46,177 nt of DNA. Origin: Streptomyces catenulae (GTDB taxonomy: Bacteria > Actinomycetota > Actinomycetes > Streptomycetales > Streptomycetaceae). Made by a program: the position numbers and the translations under genes. Location: assembly GCF_000718015.1 (NCBI RefSeq), contig NZ_JODY01000044.1, forward strand, positions 1-46,177. Direction: 5' to 3'. Numbering within the stretch: position 1 is the stretch's first letter; each line of letters begins with the position of its first letter. The notes beneath the pieces were generated by a model. It had not been told where the DNA came from, searched no databases, and saw only the letters and a program-made list of their open reading frames with translations. Shown one piece after another: positions 28,721 to 37,189 of the stretch.

Positions 28721-29095
28721 TCAGCGGCCCCGCAGCTGCTCGATCTCGCGGCGGTCCCGCTTGGTGGGACGGCCGGTGCCCCGGTCCCGGACCGCGACGA
28801 CCGGTGCCTGGGCGCGCGGCGGCTCGGGCGGGGTGTTGTCGACGTAGCACTCCGCGGCCACGGGCGCCCCCACCCGCTTGCGCACCAGCCGCGAGACCAC
28901 CACGATCCGCTCCCGCCCGGCGTACCGCAGCCGCACCTCGTCGCCGGTGCGCACGGTGGACGCGGGCTTCACCCGCTCGCCGTTGACCCGGACATGGCCC
29001 GCCCGGCAGGCGGACGCCGCCAGCGACCGGGTCTTGGTGAGCCGGACCGACCAGATCCAGCTGTCGATGCGGGTGTTCCCCTCGTCTGAAGCCAT
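28721..29095 (-). CDS. S4-domain RNA-binding protein (Hsp15/HslR-like)
   Basis: A 124-residue protein. The S4 domain covers about 8-70: TRIDSWIWSVRLTKTRSLAA, CRAGHVRVNGERVKPASTV, GDEVRLRYAGRERIVVVSRL. A Pro-rich then basic C-terminus follows (GRPTKRDRREIEQLRGR). E. coli Hsp15 rescues stalled 50S subunits carrying nascent tRNA; a similar RNA-binding role is likely. It is convergent with the YchJ gene. Confidence 0.9.
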   Translation of the reverse strand: MASDEGNTRIDSWIWSVRLTKTRSLAASACRAGHVRVNGERVKPASTVRTGDEVRLRYAGRERIVVVSRLVRKRVGAPVAAECYVDNTPPEPPRAQAPVVAVRDRGTGRPTKRDRREIEQLRGR

Positions 29096-29214
29096 GCTCC
29101 GACTCTAGAACGCCGGGGTGACAGCGGGCGCCGAGGTCCCGGCGCGGAGCCGCCGCCCGACGGCCGCGCCACCCCCGACGACCGGGCCGGACGGGCGCGC
29201 CGTACCCGCCCCGC

Positions 29215-30378
29215 TCACGCCGAGGTGCGCTTCGAGCCGCCCTTGGCCGACGCTTTCGCGCCGCCCGACGCGGCGGTCCCGGTGGCCTTCTTCGCCCCGG
29301 AATCCTTCGCCGTACGCTTCGCGGCCGACTTCTTCGCGGTGCTCTTCTTGGTGGTGGCCTTCTTCGCCGCCGGGCCCGAACCGCCGGATCCCGCGGCCGA
29401 CTCCGTCCGGCTGCCCGTCGTCTTCGCCGCCGCCCGCTTCCGGCCCGACGTCCCCGAGGATCCCGCGGCCGTCTTCCGGCCCGCGGACGCCGACTTCTTC
29501 GCGCCCGTACCGCCCGTGGTGCTCTTGCGGCCGCGGATCGGGGTGACGGTCGCGTCCGCCTCCTCCCCGGAGCCGTCGTCCGCCCCGGTCTCCTCGCCGC
29601 GCCCTTCCCGCGCCGCCCGGACGCTGCTCTCCAACGCCGCCATCAGGTCGATCACCTGGCCGCCGGAGGTGCCCGCGGTCTCCGGGGCGGCCGGTTCGCC
29701 GCCCTCCAGCTTCGCGGCGACCAGATTCTCCACCGCCTTGCGGTAGTCGTCGTGCAGCTCGTCCGGGTCCAGCTCCCCCAGGGAGTCCATCAACGTCTCG
29801 GCCAGCGTCAGTTCGCTGTCGCGGATCTCGACGTCGTCCGGCGCCACCCCGGCCGTCGAACGGATCTGGTCCGGCCACAGCAGGGCATGCATCACGATCG
29901 CCCCGTCGTGCGCCCGCAGCATCGCCAGCGTCTCCCGGCCGTGCATCGCCACCTTCCCGACGGCGACCTTCCCGTGGTGCTCCAGCGCCTCCCGCAGCAG
30001 CGTGTACGGCTTGGTGGCGGTGGGACCGTTGGGGCCGAGGTAGTAGGCCCGGTCCATCTGGAGCGGGTCGATCTCACCGGCGTCCAGGAACGCCAGGATG
30101 GTCAGCGTCTTCGTGGTGGGCAGCGGCAGATGGGACAGGTCCTCGTCGGTGATCGGCACGATCGTGTCGTCGGTGGCCCGGTACCCCCGGCCGATCTCCT
30201 CGTTGGGGACCTCCTCGCCGTCCAGCTCACAGACCTTGCGGTACTGGATGCGTCCGCCGTCCTTCTCGTGGATACGGACGAAGGAGACCGAGGTGCTGCG
30301 GTCCGTCGCGCTGTAGGTCTTCACGGGGATGCTGACCAGGCCGAAGGAGATGGCACCGTTCCATACAGATCGCATCAT
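29215..30378 (-). CDS. ku: Ku DNA-end-binding protein with lysine-rich tail
   Basis: A 387-residue bacterial Ku, a homodimer that encircles DNA ends for non-homologous end joining. The core (1-about 265) shows SVWNGAISFGLVSIPVKTYS, IQYRKVCELDGEEVPNEEIG, DRAYYLGP and YTLLREALEHHGKVAVGKVA. The C-terminal 115 residues are a Lys/Ala/Ser/Thr tail with repeated AAKK, TTKK and SAKK units, like histone H1. Such tails occur in actinobacterial Ku and bind DNA. Start is ATG 30378 or the adjacent ATG 30375. It is divergent from the LigD-type polymerase gene with only 27 bp between the starts. Confidence 0.96.
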   Translation of the reverse strand: MMRSVWNGAISFGLVSIPVKTYSATDRSTSVSFVRIHEKDGGRIQYRKVCELDGEEVPNEEIGRGYRATDDTIVPITDEDLSHLPLPTTKTLTILAFLDAGEIDPLQMDRAYYLGPNGPTATKPYTLLREALEHHGKVAVGKVAMHGRETLAMLRAHDGAIVMHALLWPDQIRSTAGVAPDDVEIRDSELTLAETLMDSLGELDPDELHDDYRKAVENLVAAKLEGGEPAAPETAGTSGGQVIDLMAALESSVRAAREGRGEETGADDGSGEEADATVTPIRGRKSTTGGTGAKKSASAGRKTAAGSSGTSGRKRAAAKTTGSRTESAAGSGGSGPAAKKATTKKSTAKKSAAKRTAKDSGAKKATGTAASGGAKASAKGGSKRTSA

Positions 30379-30405
30379 TCATCCCTTGTGTGGGATTCTC
30401 ATCGT

Positions 30406-31299
30406 ATGTCGCCGATAACCGTCGTGGAGGGACGGCGTCTCTCGCTCACCCGCCTCGACAAGGTCCTCTATCCGGAGACCGGCACCACCAAGGGCGAGGT
30501 CCTGCACTACGTCACCACCACGGCGGGCGCGCTGCTCGCCCACCTCCACGACCGTCCGGTCTCCTTCCTGCGCTACCCCGACGGACCCGACGGCGAGCGC
30601 TTCTTCACCAAGAACGTGCCGCCCGGTACGCCCGCCTGGGTGAAGACCTGCGAGGTCCCGTCGCGCTCCGCACAGTCCCGGCGGCAGGTGCTGCTCCAGG
30701 ACCTCGCCTCCCTGGTGTGGGCCGCCAACCTCGTCGTCGAACTGCACGCGCCCCAGTGGACCCGCGACACCCCGGGCACCGCCGACCGCCTCGTCCTCGA
30801 CCTCGACCCGGGCGCCCCCGCCACCCTCGTCGAATGCTGCGCCGTCGCCCGCTGGCTGCGCGAGCGGCTCGCCGCCGACGGGCTGTACGCCTGCGCCAAG
30901 ACCAGCGGCTCCAAGGGGCTGCACCTGCTCGCCCCCATCGAACCCGCCCCCTCCGACACCACCACCGCCTACGCCCACGCCCTCGCCGTCGAGGCGGCCG
31001 CCGCGTTCCCGGACCTGGTCACCGCGAGGATGCGCAAGGACCTCCGCCCCGGCAAGGTCTTCCTCGACTACTCACAGAACGCCGCCGCCAAGACCACCGC
31101 CTGCGCCTACACCCTGCGGGCCCGCGCCACCCCCACCGTCTCCACGCCCGTCACCTGGGACGAGGTCGCCACCTGCACCGACCCGGCCCAACTCACCTTC
31201 CTCTTCGACGAGATCGCCGGACGCCGCGCCCGCCACGGCGACCTCTTCGCCCCGCTGCTCAACCCCAACCGCGCGCATCCGCTGCCCCGCACCGCCTGA
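30406..31299 (+). CDS. ligD: NHEJ DNA polymerase/primase, LigD polymerase domain as separate protein
   Basis: A 297-residue archaeo-eukaryotic primase-type polymerase, equivalent to the polymerase domain of LigD, filling gaps and adding nucleotides at DNA ends. Seen: TRLDKVLYPETGTTKGEVLH, RYPDGPDGERFFTKNVP, the metal-binding DLDPG, KTSGSKGLHLL, KVFLDYSQNAAAKT. No nuclease or ligase domain is fused to it; the ligase is a separate convergent gene immediately downstream (13-bp gap). Start is ATG 30406, with no clear Shine-Dalgarno and only 27 bp from the Ku start. Confidence 0.94.
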   Translation: MSPITVVEGRRLSLTRLDKVLYPETGTTKGEVLHYVTTTAGALLAHLHDRPVSFLRYPDGPDGERFFTKNVPPGTPAWVKTCEVPSRSAQSRRQVLLQDLASLVWAANLVVELHAPQWTRDTPGTADRLVLDLDPGAPATLVECCAVARWLRERLAADGLYACAKTSGSKGLHLLAPIEPAPSDTTTAYAHALAVEAAAAFPDLVTARMRKDLRPGKVFLDYSQNAAAKTTACAYTLRARATPTVSTPVTWDEVATCTDPAQLTFLFDEIAGRRARHGDLFAPLLNPNRAHPLPRTA

Positions 31300-31312
31300 C
31301 CGCGTACGGCGC

Positions 31313-32290
31313 TCACCCCAGCCGCGTCAGATCCGGCCGCAGCCGCTGCCACACCGGATGCCGCAGCCGCCCGGCCTCCGTCCACGACGACGCCGTCACC
31401 TCGGCGACCAGCCGCGGCTCCACCCAGCGGGCCCCCGCCACCCCGACCGGCCCCGCGAACGGCGACCCCGCACGCGCCAGCACCTCCAGATACCCGGCCA
31501 GCTCCCGCCGCTCCCGCAGCGACAGCCCCGACCCCACCGCCCCCGCGAACCGCAGCCCCTCGGGCGCGTCCGTACCGACCAGCACCGCCCCCGGCAGCCC
31601 CCGCAGCCCGCCGAGCCCCGGCGTCCAGCCGCCGATCACCACGTCCAGCGTCTCCACCCGCTTCGTCTTCCGCCACTGCGCCGACCGGACCCCCGGCGTG
31701 TACGGGGAGTCCAGCCGCTTGGCGACCACCCCCTCCAGCCCCGCCCGCACCACCGCGTCCCACGCCTCGGCGGCGTGCCCGGGCAGCGCCGCCGGTACCG
31801 ACCACGCCGGGGCGGACAGCTCCAGACCGGCCAGCACCCGGCGCCGCTCCCGGTACGGCCGCGCCAGCAGCGACCGCCCGTCGAGGTGGAGCACGTCGAA
31901 GAGGACCAGCTCCACGGGCGTCTCGCGCGCCAGCCGGGCCGCCCGCCGCGCATCGGCCACCCCCATCCGGTGCTGCAACCGCCCGAAGTCCGGCCGCCCC
32001 GCCGCGTCCGGGGCCACCACCTCACCGTCGAGGACGAGGGTGTGCCCGCGCGCGCCGTCCGCCGGGACCAGCAGCTCCGGGTAGGTCGCCGTCAGCTCGT
32101 TCCCGGCCCGCGACACCGGCCGTACGCTCCCGTCGTCCGTCACGGTCAGGATGCACCGCACCCCGTCCCACTTGACCTCGAACGCCCAGCCGTCGTCCGG
32201 TACGGGCAGCGGCCCCGGCACCGCCAGCATCGGCGTGATCACCGGCGGCGCACCGCCGGGGGAGCGGCCGGGGTCCGTGGAATCCGCCAT
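31313..32290 (-). CDS. ATP-dependent DNA ligase, LigD ligase-domain type
   Basis: A 325-residue ATP-dependent DNA ligase. Nucleotidyltransferase motif I is FEVKWDGVR (adenylated Lys), followed by DGEVVAPDAAGRPDFGRLQH, LVLFDVLHLDGRSLL, EGVVAKRLDSPYTPGVRS and WRKTKRVETLDVVIGGWTPG, then an OB-fold C-terminus. No polymerase or phosphoesterase domain is attached. With the adjacent Ku and polymerase genes it forms a split LigD system. ATG 32290 has a GGGG element 2-5 nt upstream; the longer frame upstream runs antisense to murJ and is rejected. Confidence 0.94.
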   Translation of the reverse strand: MADSTDPGRSPGGAPPVITPMLAVPGPLPVPDDGWAFEVKWDGVRCILTVTDDGSVRPVSRAGNELTATYPELLVPADGARGHTLVLDGEVVAPDAAGRPDFGRLQHRMGVADARRAARLARETPVELVLFDVLHLDGRSLLARPYRERRRVLAGLELSAPAWSVPAALPGHAAEAWDAVVRAGLEGVVAKRLDSPYTPGVRSAQWRKTKRVETLDVVIGGWTPGLGGLRGLPGAVLVGTDAPEGLRFAGAVGSGLSLRERRELAGYLEVLARAGSPFAGPVGVAGARWVEPRLVAEVTASSWTEAGRLRHPVWQRLRPDLTRLG

Positions 32291-32388
32291 ACCCCGATGG
32301 TCGGCCGCCCGGCCCGGACCCGCAGGGCGTACGGCCACGGCTGCGCCCGCACGGGCCCGGTCCGGCCCCGGCGGGCGGCCACCCCGCC

Positions 32389-32394
32389 TAGGTT
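32389..32394 (+). promoter_or_regulatory. -10 element implying a leaderless murJ transcript
   Basis: TAGGTT ends 7 nt before the ATG at 32402, with no Shine-Dalgarno between. Same geometry as at 12044 and 28226. Confidence 0.45.
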
Positions 32395-32401
32395 GACGCC
32401 C

Positions 32402-34099
32402 ATGAGTCAGGAGAAACCCGACGACACCCGGCCGCTGCGGATACCGCCCACCGGCGCGACCCGGGCCGCCCCGCCGCCCGCCGCGGGCCCCCGCCACGCC
32501 GCCGCGAAACCCGCCGGAGCCCTGCGCTCCTCGGCGCTGATGGCCGCGGGCACCGCCGTCTCCCGGGCCACCGGCATGATCCGCCAGACCCTCCAGGCCG
32601 CCGCCCTCGGCACCGGGCTGCTCGCCACCACCTACACCACCGCCGGTGCCGTCCCGATGGGCGTCTACACCCTCCTCATCGGCGGCGCCCTCAACTCCGT
32701 CCTCGTCCCGCAGCTGGTCCGCGCCCGGGCCGAACACCCCGACGGCGGCCACGCCCACGAACAGCGGCTGGTCACCCTGGTGCTGAGCGTGCTGGCGGTC
32801 GGTACGGCGCTTGCGGTGTGGGCGGCGCCGCAGATCGTCGCGGTCTACGCGTCCGACGGGCCGGAGAACCACGCCGCCTTCGAGCTGACCGTCGTCTTCG
32901 CCCGCTTCCTGCTGCCACAGATCTTCTTCCACGGCCTGTACTTCATCCTCGGGCAACTCCTCAACGCCCGGCAGAAGTTCGGCGCGATGATGTGGACACC
33001 GGTCCTCAACAACCTCGTCCTCATCGCCGTGTTCGGCCTCTACGTCGCCCTGCTCACCGGCCCCCGCGAGGTCGCCGACATCACCGCGGGCCAGGTCCGG
33101 CTGCTCGGCATCGGCACCACCGCGGGCATCGTCGTCCAGGCCGTCGCGCTCATCCCGTTCGTCCGGGCGTCCGGCTTCCGCTTCCGGCCGCGCTTCGACT
33201 GGCGCGGCGCCGGACTCCGCAAGAGCCTCACCGCCGCCCGCTGGACCCTGCTGCTGGTGCTCGCCAACCTCGCCGCGATGACCGTCGTCACCCACCTCGC
33301 GGGTGCCGCAGACCGCGAACTGCCCACCGCCGGGGTCGGGTTCACCGCGTACTCCTACGCCCAGACGATCTGGATGCTGCCGCAGTCCCTCGTCACCGTC
33401 TCGCTCGTCACCGCCCTGCTGCCGCGGATGAGCCGCGCGGTGGCCGAACACCGGCTGGACGATCTGCGCGGCGACCTCTCCCGCGCGCTGCGCGCCTGCG
33501 GTGTCGTCATCGTCCCGGCCGGATTCTTCTTCCTCGCCTTCGGCCCGCAGACCGCCCAGCTCCTCTTCGCCCACGGCGCCGTCGACGCCGCCTCCGCCGC
33601 CCCGGCCGGGCACATGCTCCAGGCGCTGGGCCTCGGCCTGATCCCGTTCTCCGCGCAGTACCTGCTGCTCCGGGGCTTCTACGCCTTCGAGGACACCCGT
33701 ACGCCGTTCTGGACCGCCGCCCAGATCGCCGCCGTCAACATCGCCCTCGCCGTCGCCTGCCATCTGCTGCTGCCGCCGCGCTGGGCGGTGACCGGGATGG
33801 CCGCCGCGTACGCTGTCGCCTACGCCGCCGGGCTGCTGCTCACCGCCGTCCGGCTGCGCCGCCGCCTCCACGGCAGGCTCGACGGGCGGCGGCTCTGCCG
33901 CACCTACGGGAAGCTGGCCGTGGCCGCCGCGGCGGCGGCCCTCCTCGGCCACCTCGCCGCCACCGGCGTCGTCCGGAGCGGGACGCCCGCCCTCACCCTG
34001 CTGGCGGGCGGCCTCACCATGGCGGCGGCGTTCTGGGCACTGGCCCGGCTGCTGCGCGTCGGCGAACTGCGCGCCCTGCCGGGGCTGCGGCGCGCCTGA
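32402..34099 (+). CDS. murJ: MurJ/MviN-type lipid II flippase family protein
   Basis: A 565-residue polytopic membrane protein of the MVF/MurJ family, flipping lipid II or another polyprenyl-linked cell-wall precursor. A disordered 40-residue Pro/Ala-rich N-terminus precedes about 14 hydrophobic segments. Family features: SSALMAAGTAVSRATGMIRQ, TLLIGGALNSVLVPQLVRA, FFHGLYFILGQLLNARQKFG, QSLVTVSLVTALLPRMSRAV, LLLRGFYAFEDTRTPFW. Streptomyces carry several paralogues, so this may not be the essential one. The start lacks a Shine-Dalgarno but has a well-placed -10. Confidence 0.9.
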   Translation: MSQEKPDDTRPLRIPPTGATRAAPPPAAGPRHAAAKPAGALRSSALMAAGTAVSRATGMIRQTLQAAALGTGLLATTYTTAGAVPMGVYTLLIGGALNSVLVPQLVRARAEHPDGGHAHEQRLVTLVLSVLAVGTALAVWAAPQIVAVYASDGPENHAAFELTVVFARFLLPQIFFHGLYFILGQLLNARQKFGAMMWTPVLNNLVLIAVFGLYVALLTGPREVADITAGQVRLLGIGTTAGIVVQAVALIPFVRASGFRFRPRFDWRGAGLRKSLTAARWTLLLVLANLAAMTVVTHLAGAADRELPTAGVGFTAYSYAQTIWMLPQSLVTVSLVTALLPRMSRAVAEHRLDDLRGDLSRALRACGVVIVPAGFFFLAFGPQTAQLLFAHGAVDAASAAPAGHMLQALGLGLIPFSAQYLLLRGFYAFEDTRTPFWTAAQIAAVNIALAVACHLLLPPRWAVTGMAAAYAVAYAAGLLLTAVRLRRRLHGRLDGRRLCRTYGKLAVAAAAAALLGHLAATGVVRSGTPALTLLAGGLTMAAAFWALARLLRVGELRALPGLRRA

Positions 34100-34374
34100 C
34101 CGGTCGTCGGACGGCCGCCGCCGGTCCGCGCGCCCGGTCCGGCGGTGGCTGCCCGGTGGCGTGGAACCGGCGGGTGCGGCCGTCCGACAATCGGGGCCGT
34201 CCGGCATGAAAGGCCCGCTCTTCACGGGCTGCGCACACAACTCCCCCCTGGTGTTCACACTGGGGGATTTGTTGCGGTGGAAGGCTGCCCACCGGCCGTA
34301 CACCCAACGGCCGGTATCGGCCGCACACCCACAACTCGCGGCCCGGTACCACCATTCGGGGAGAGGACACCTTC
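34100..34374. other. Upstream region of the endonuclease gene
   Basis: 275 bp. Contains a purine/pyrimidine inverted segment (CCCCCTGGTG and CACTGGGGG around 34246-34267) and one GTTCACACTGG, which resembles half of a PhoP box. No second half is seen. No gene. Confidence 0.35.
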
Positions 34375-35253
34375 GTGGACATCACCCGCGCGACCCGCAG
34401 AGGTCGCCGCCGTACCGCGCTCGCCGTGGCCGCCGTAGCCGCGTCCGCCGCACTGGCCATCCAGCTCCCGGCCACCGCGACGGCCACCCCCGCCGCCCCC
34501 CACCCGGCCGCCGCCCATCTCTCCGGCGCACCGGCGGCGCCCGGGGCGACGCACACCGCCTACGACGACACCTACTACAAGGACGCCATCGGGAAGACCG
34601 GGCAGGAGCTGAAGTCCAGCCTGCACCAGATCATCAAGTCCACCCAGACCGGCAAGCTCACCTACAGCCAGGTCTGGGACGCCCTCAAGGACACCGACGA
34701 GGACCCGAACAACAAGTCCAACGTCATCCTCCTCTACTCCGGCCGCTCCCAGAGCAAGGACGCCCACGGCGGCAACCCGGACGACTGGAACCGCGAGCAC
34801 GTCTGGGCCAAGTCCCACGGCGACTTCGGCACCTCCACCGGCCCCGGCACCGACCTGCACCACCTGCGGCCCGAGGACGTCTCGGTCAACAGCGACCGCG
34901 GCAACAAGGACTTCGACAACGGCGGCTCCCCGGTCCCCGAGGCGCCCGGCAGCTTCACCGACAACGACTCCTTCGAACCGCGCGACGCGGTCAAGGGCGA
35001 TGTCGCCCGGATGATCCTCTACATGGCCGTCCGGTACGACGGCGACGACGGCTTCCCCGACCTGGAGCCCAACGACAAGGTCGACAACGGCACGGCGCCG
35101 AACATCGGGAAGCTCTCCGTCCTCAAGGCGTGGAGCCAGGCCGACCCGCCGGACGCCTTCGAGCAGCACCGCAACCAGGTGATCTTCGACAAGTACCAGC
35201 ACAACAGGAACCCGTTCGTCGACCACCCCGAGTGGGTCAACGAGATCTGGTGA
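34375..35253 (+). CDS. Secreted endonuclease I (EndA/NucM family)
   Basis: A 292-residue secreted DNase. A signal peptide lies at about 1-38 (RRGRRRTALAVAAVAASAAL, then LPATATATP). The endonuclease I domain (about 60-292) has the beta-beta-alpha-metal block WNREHVWAKSHG (catalytic His) and TDLHHLRPEDVSVNSDRGNK, DFDNGG, and VARMILYMAVRYDGDDGF. It would degrade extracellular DNA or RNA for nutrients. Start is GTG 34375 with GGGGAGAGG upstream. A near-perfect palindromic terminator follows. Confidence 0.93.
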   Translation: MDITRATRRGRRRTALAVAAVAASAALAIQLPATATATPAAPHPAAAHLSGAPAAPGATHTAYDDTYYKDAIGKTGQELKSSLHQIIKSTQTGKLTYSQVWDALKDTDEDPNNKSNVILLYSGRSQSKDAHGGNPDDWNREHVWAKSHGDFGTSTGPGTDLHHLRPEDVSVNSDRGNKDFDNGGSPVPEAPGSFTDNDSFEPRDAVKGDVARMILYMAVRYDGDDGFPDLEPNDKVDNGTAPNIGKLSVLKAWSQADPPDAFEQHRNQVIFDKYQHNRNPFVDHPEWVNEIW

Positions 35254-35260
35254 CACGAAT

Positions 35261-35294
35261 CCGGGCCGGGTCGACGCGCGTCGACCCGGCCCGG
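35261..35294. terminator. Perfect palindromic terminator after endonuclease I
   Basis: A 34-nt perfect palindrome centred on CGCG, each arm starting CCGGGCCGGGTCGACG. It begins 8 nt after the stop. No T-run. Confidence 0.8.
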
Positions 35295-35394
35295 GGCCCC
35301 ACGTCGACCCGACACGCCGTGCCGGGTCGTGGCGATGAACCGTATGGAGCACTCCAGACGGCGACGCGCCCGGGGCCGTTCCTAGCGTGGCCCC

Positions 35395-36648
35395 ATGTCG
35401 TCAGCGAAATGGCCCACCGTCAAAGCCGGGACCGCCGCGGCCGTTTGCGCCGCGACCGTCGCCGTCACCGCCCTCCCGGCCGCAGCCGCCGGCTCCCCGG
35501 GGGACGGCCCCCTGGTGGCCGGCGACGCTCCGGCCACCACCGCAGCCGCCCGCCTCGACCGCCCCGGCGTCCAGGTGCGCACCGCACCCGACGTCGACGA
35601 ACCTCCCGATGTCTCCGCCCTGTCCTGGATGGTCACCGACGCCGACGACGGCCGGGTGCTCGCCGCCAAGGACGCCCACCGCGAACTCCCGCCCGCCTCC
35701 ACCCTCAAAACCCTCTTCGCCGTCACCGTGCTGCCGAAGTTCGGTCAGGAGACCGTGCACACCGTCTCCGAGGACGATCTGTCGGACATCAGCCCCGGCA
35801 GCTCCCTCGTCGGCATCAAGGAAGATTTCCGCTACACCGTCGCCGACCTGTGGCGCGGCGTCTTCCTCAGCTCCGGCAGCGACGCGGTGCACACCCTCGC
35901 CGCGATGAACGGCGGCTGGGAGAAGACCCTGGACGACATGCGGGCGATGGCCGACCGCCTCGGCGCCCGCGACACCGACGTCGAGACGGCGGACGGCTAC
36001 GACACGCCCGGCCAGCACTCCTCCGCCTACGACCTCACCCTCTTCGCCAAGACCGGCCTCACCAACCGGGACTTCGCCCGCTTCGCGAGCACCAAGGAGG
36101 CGGAGTTCCCCGAGGACGGCGGCCCGGACGCGTTCGGCATCCAGAACACCAACCGGCTGCTGGTCGGCTCGCACGGGGTCGAGCCCTACCCCGGCCTCGT
36201 CGGCGTCAAGAACGGCTACACCTCGCAGGCGGGCAACACCCTCGTCGCCGCCGCCCACCGCGACGGCCGGACCCTGCTCGTCACCGTCATGAACCCGCAG
36301 TCCGGCAAGAACAACGCGGTCTACGAGGAGGCCCGCTCGCTCCTGGACTGGGGCTTCGACGCGGCGCCCGACATCGAGCCGGTCGCGATGCTCCCGGACC
36401 GCGTCGGACCGCTGCCCTCGGCCCCCTCGGAGCCGGAGAACGACGCCCCGGCCACCCACCAGCCCGCCGCCGACCGCGCGGCGCAACGCCGCGCCTCCGA
36501 CCGGGCGGCCGTGCTGCGCGCCGCCGCGCTGGGCCACGACGCCGGTACGCCGGACGGCTCCGGACCGGGCGTGTGGTGGTTCATCGCCGCGGGAGCGGTG
36601 CTGGTCACCGGCTCCACGGTGGTCGTGCTCCGCCGCCGTCAGGGCTGA
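35395..36648 (+). CDS. D-alanyl-D-alanine carboxypeptidase-like protein (S11), membrane anchored
   Basis: A 417-residue penicillin-binding-protein-like enzyme. A signal peptide lies at about 1-33, the S11 peptidase domain at about 70-330, then a Pro/Ala-rich linker and a C-terminal membrane helix (WWFIAAGAVLVTGSTVVVL) with a basic end. The SxxK motif is intact (PASTLKTLF). The second motif reads SGS (SSGSDAVH) where SGN is usual, and the third KNG (VGVKNGYTSQAGN) where KTG is usual. Activity is therefore uncertain; it may be a divergent actinobacterial subgroup or a binding protein. ATG 35395 has no Shine-Dalgarno; TAGCGT (35383-35388) suggests a leaderless start. Confidence 0.88.
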   Translation: MSSAKWPTVKAGTAAAVCAATVAVTALPAAAAGSPGDGPLVAGDAPATTAAARLDRPGVQVRTAPDVDEPPDVSALSWMVTDADDGRVLAAKDAHRELPPASTLKTLFAVTVLPKFGQETVHTVSEDDLSDISPGSSLVGIKEDFRYTVADLWRGVFLSSGSDAVHTLAAMNGGWEKTLDDMRAMADRLGARDTDVETADGYDTPGQHSSAYDLTLFAKTGLTNRDFARFASTKEAEFPEDGGPDAFGIQNTNRLLVGSHGVEPYPGLVGVKNGYTSQAGNTLVAAAHRDGRTLLVTVMNPQSGKNNAVYEEARSLLDWGFDAAPDIEPVAMLPDRVGPLPSAPSEPENDAPATHQPAADRAAQRRASDRAAVLRAAALGHDAGTPDGSGPGVWWFIAAGAVLVTGSTVVVLRRRQG

Positions 36649-36774
36649 CCCGCCACCCCGGCCGGGCCCCGTACGGACGTACGACCGGTCGGGGATTCGG
36701 TGGACCGTGGGGGCGTTCCCGCAGGGACCCGTGACGCGACTGCCACGACGGTGATGACTGCCGGGCATCACTCG
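36649..36774. other. Gap after the carboxypeptidase-like gene
   Basis: 126 bp with short inverted pieces (CGTACGGACGTACG at about 36670-36683) but no strong terminator and no gene. Confidence 0.35.
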
Positions 36775-36936
36775 GTGTAGCGTCCCGATCAGCTGTCGTG
36801 GTTCCGAAGTGCCGGACGCCCGTGTCGCCTTCACGGGCGTTCTTTCTGTGCGATACCTCTCCGGACCAGGGCGATCACCTCCGGCTGCCGCACCGCGCGG
36901 GAGCCGATACGAGCCCCTTGAACGAAGGAGACGGAT
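36775..36936 (+). promoter_or_regulatory. Cold-shock gene leader with terminator-like hairpin
   Basis: A -10 like TAGCGT near 36778 would give a leader of about 150 nt. Within it ACGCCCGTG (36816-36824), 7-nt loop, CACGGGCGT (36832-36840), then TCTTTC resembles an intrinsic terminator or attenuator about 95 nt before the csp start. Confidence 0.6.
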
Positions 36937-37143
36937 ATGGCCAGCGGAACCGTGAAGTGGTTCAACTCGGAGAAGGGCTTCGGCTTCATCGCGCAGGACG
37001 GCGGCGGCGCCGACGTCTTCGCGCACTACTCGAACATCGACGCCACCGGTTTCCGGGAGCTCCAGGAGGGCCAGAAGGTGACGTTCGAGGTCACCCAGGG
37101 TCAGAAGGGCCCCCAGGCGGAGAAGATCCGCGTCGCCGTCTGA
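36937..37143 (+). CDS. Cold-shock protein (CspA family)
   Basis: A 68-residue single cold-shock domain binding single-stranded [26 protein letters not shown] (RNP1 KGFGFI), [10 protein letters not shown] (RNP2 VFAHYS) and the family end GPQAEKIRV. Length is typical. AAGGAG lies 8 nt upstream. The leader contains a terminator-like hairpin and the gene is followed by a strong terminator, so it is a single-gene unit, possibly controlled in the leader. Which of the several Streptomyces csp paralogues it is cannot be said. Confidence 0.97.
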   Translation: MASGTVKWFNSEKGFGFIAQDGGGADVFAHYSNIDATGFRELQEGQKVTFEVTQGQKGPQAEKIRVAV

Positions 37144-37157
37144 CCACGGCGCACCCC

Positions 37158-37189
37158 GGCGCCCGTCCCGCACCCGCGGGGCGGGCGCC
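37158..37189 (+). terminator. Terminator after the cold-shock gene
   Basis: GGCGCCCGTCCC (37158-37169), 8-nt loop, GGGGCGGGCGCC (37178-37189): 12-bp stem with one G-T pair. Confidence 0.75.

Noticed and set aside
29240..29530. Repeated AAG/GCC-rich DNA in the Ku gene as a DNA repeat element
   Set aside because: The repetition is explained by the low-complexity Lys/Ala protein tail.
34240..34285. PhoP box upstream of the secreted endonuclease
   Set aside because: Only one GTTCAC-like unit is present; a PhoP box needs at least two 11-bp direct repeats.
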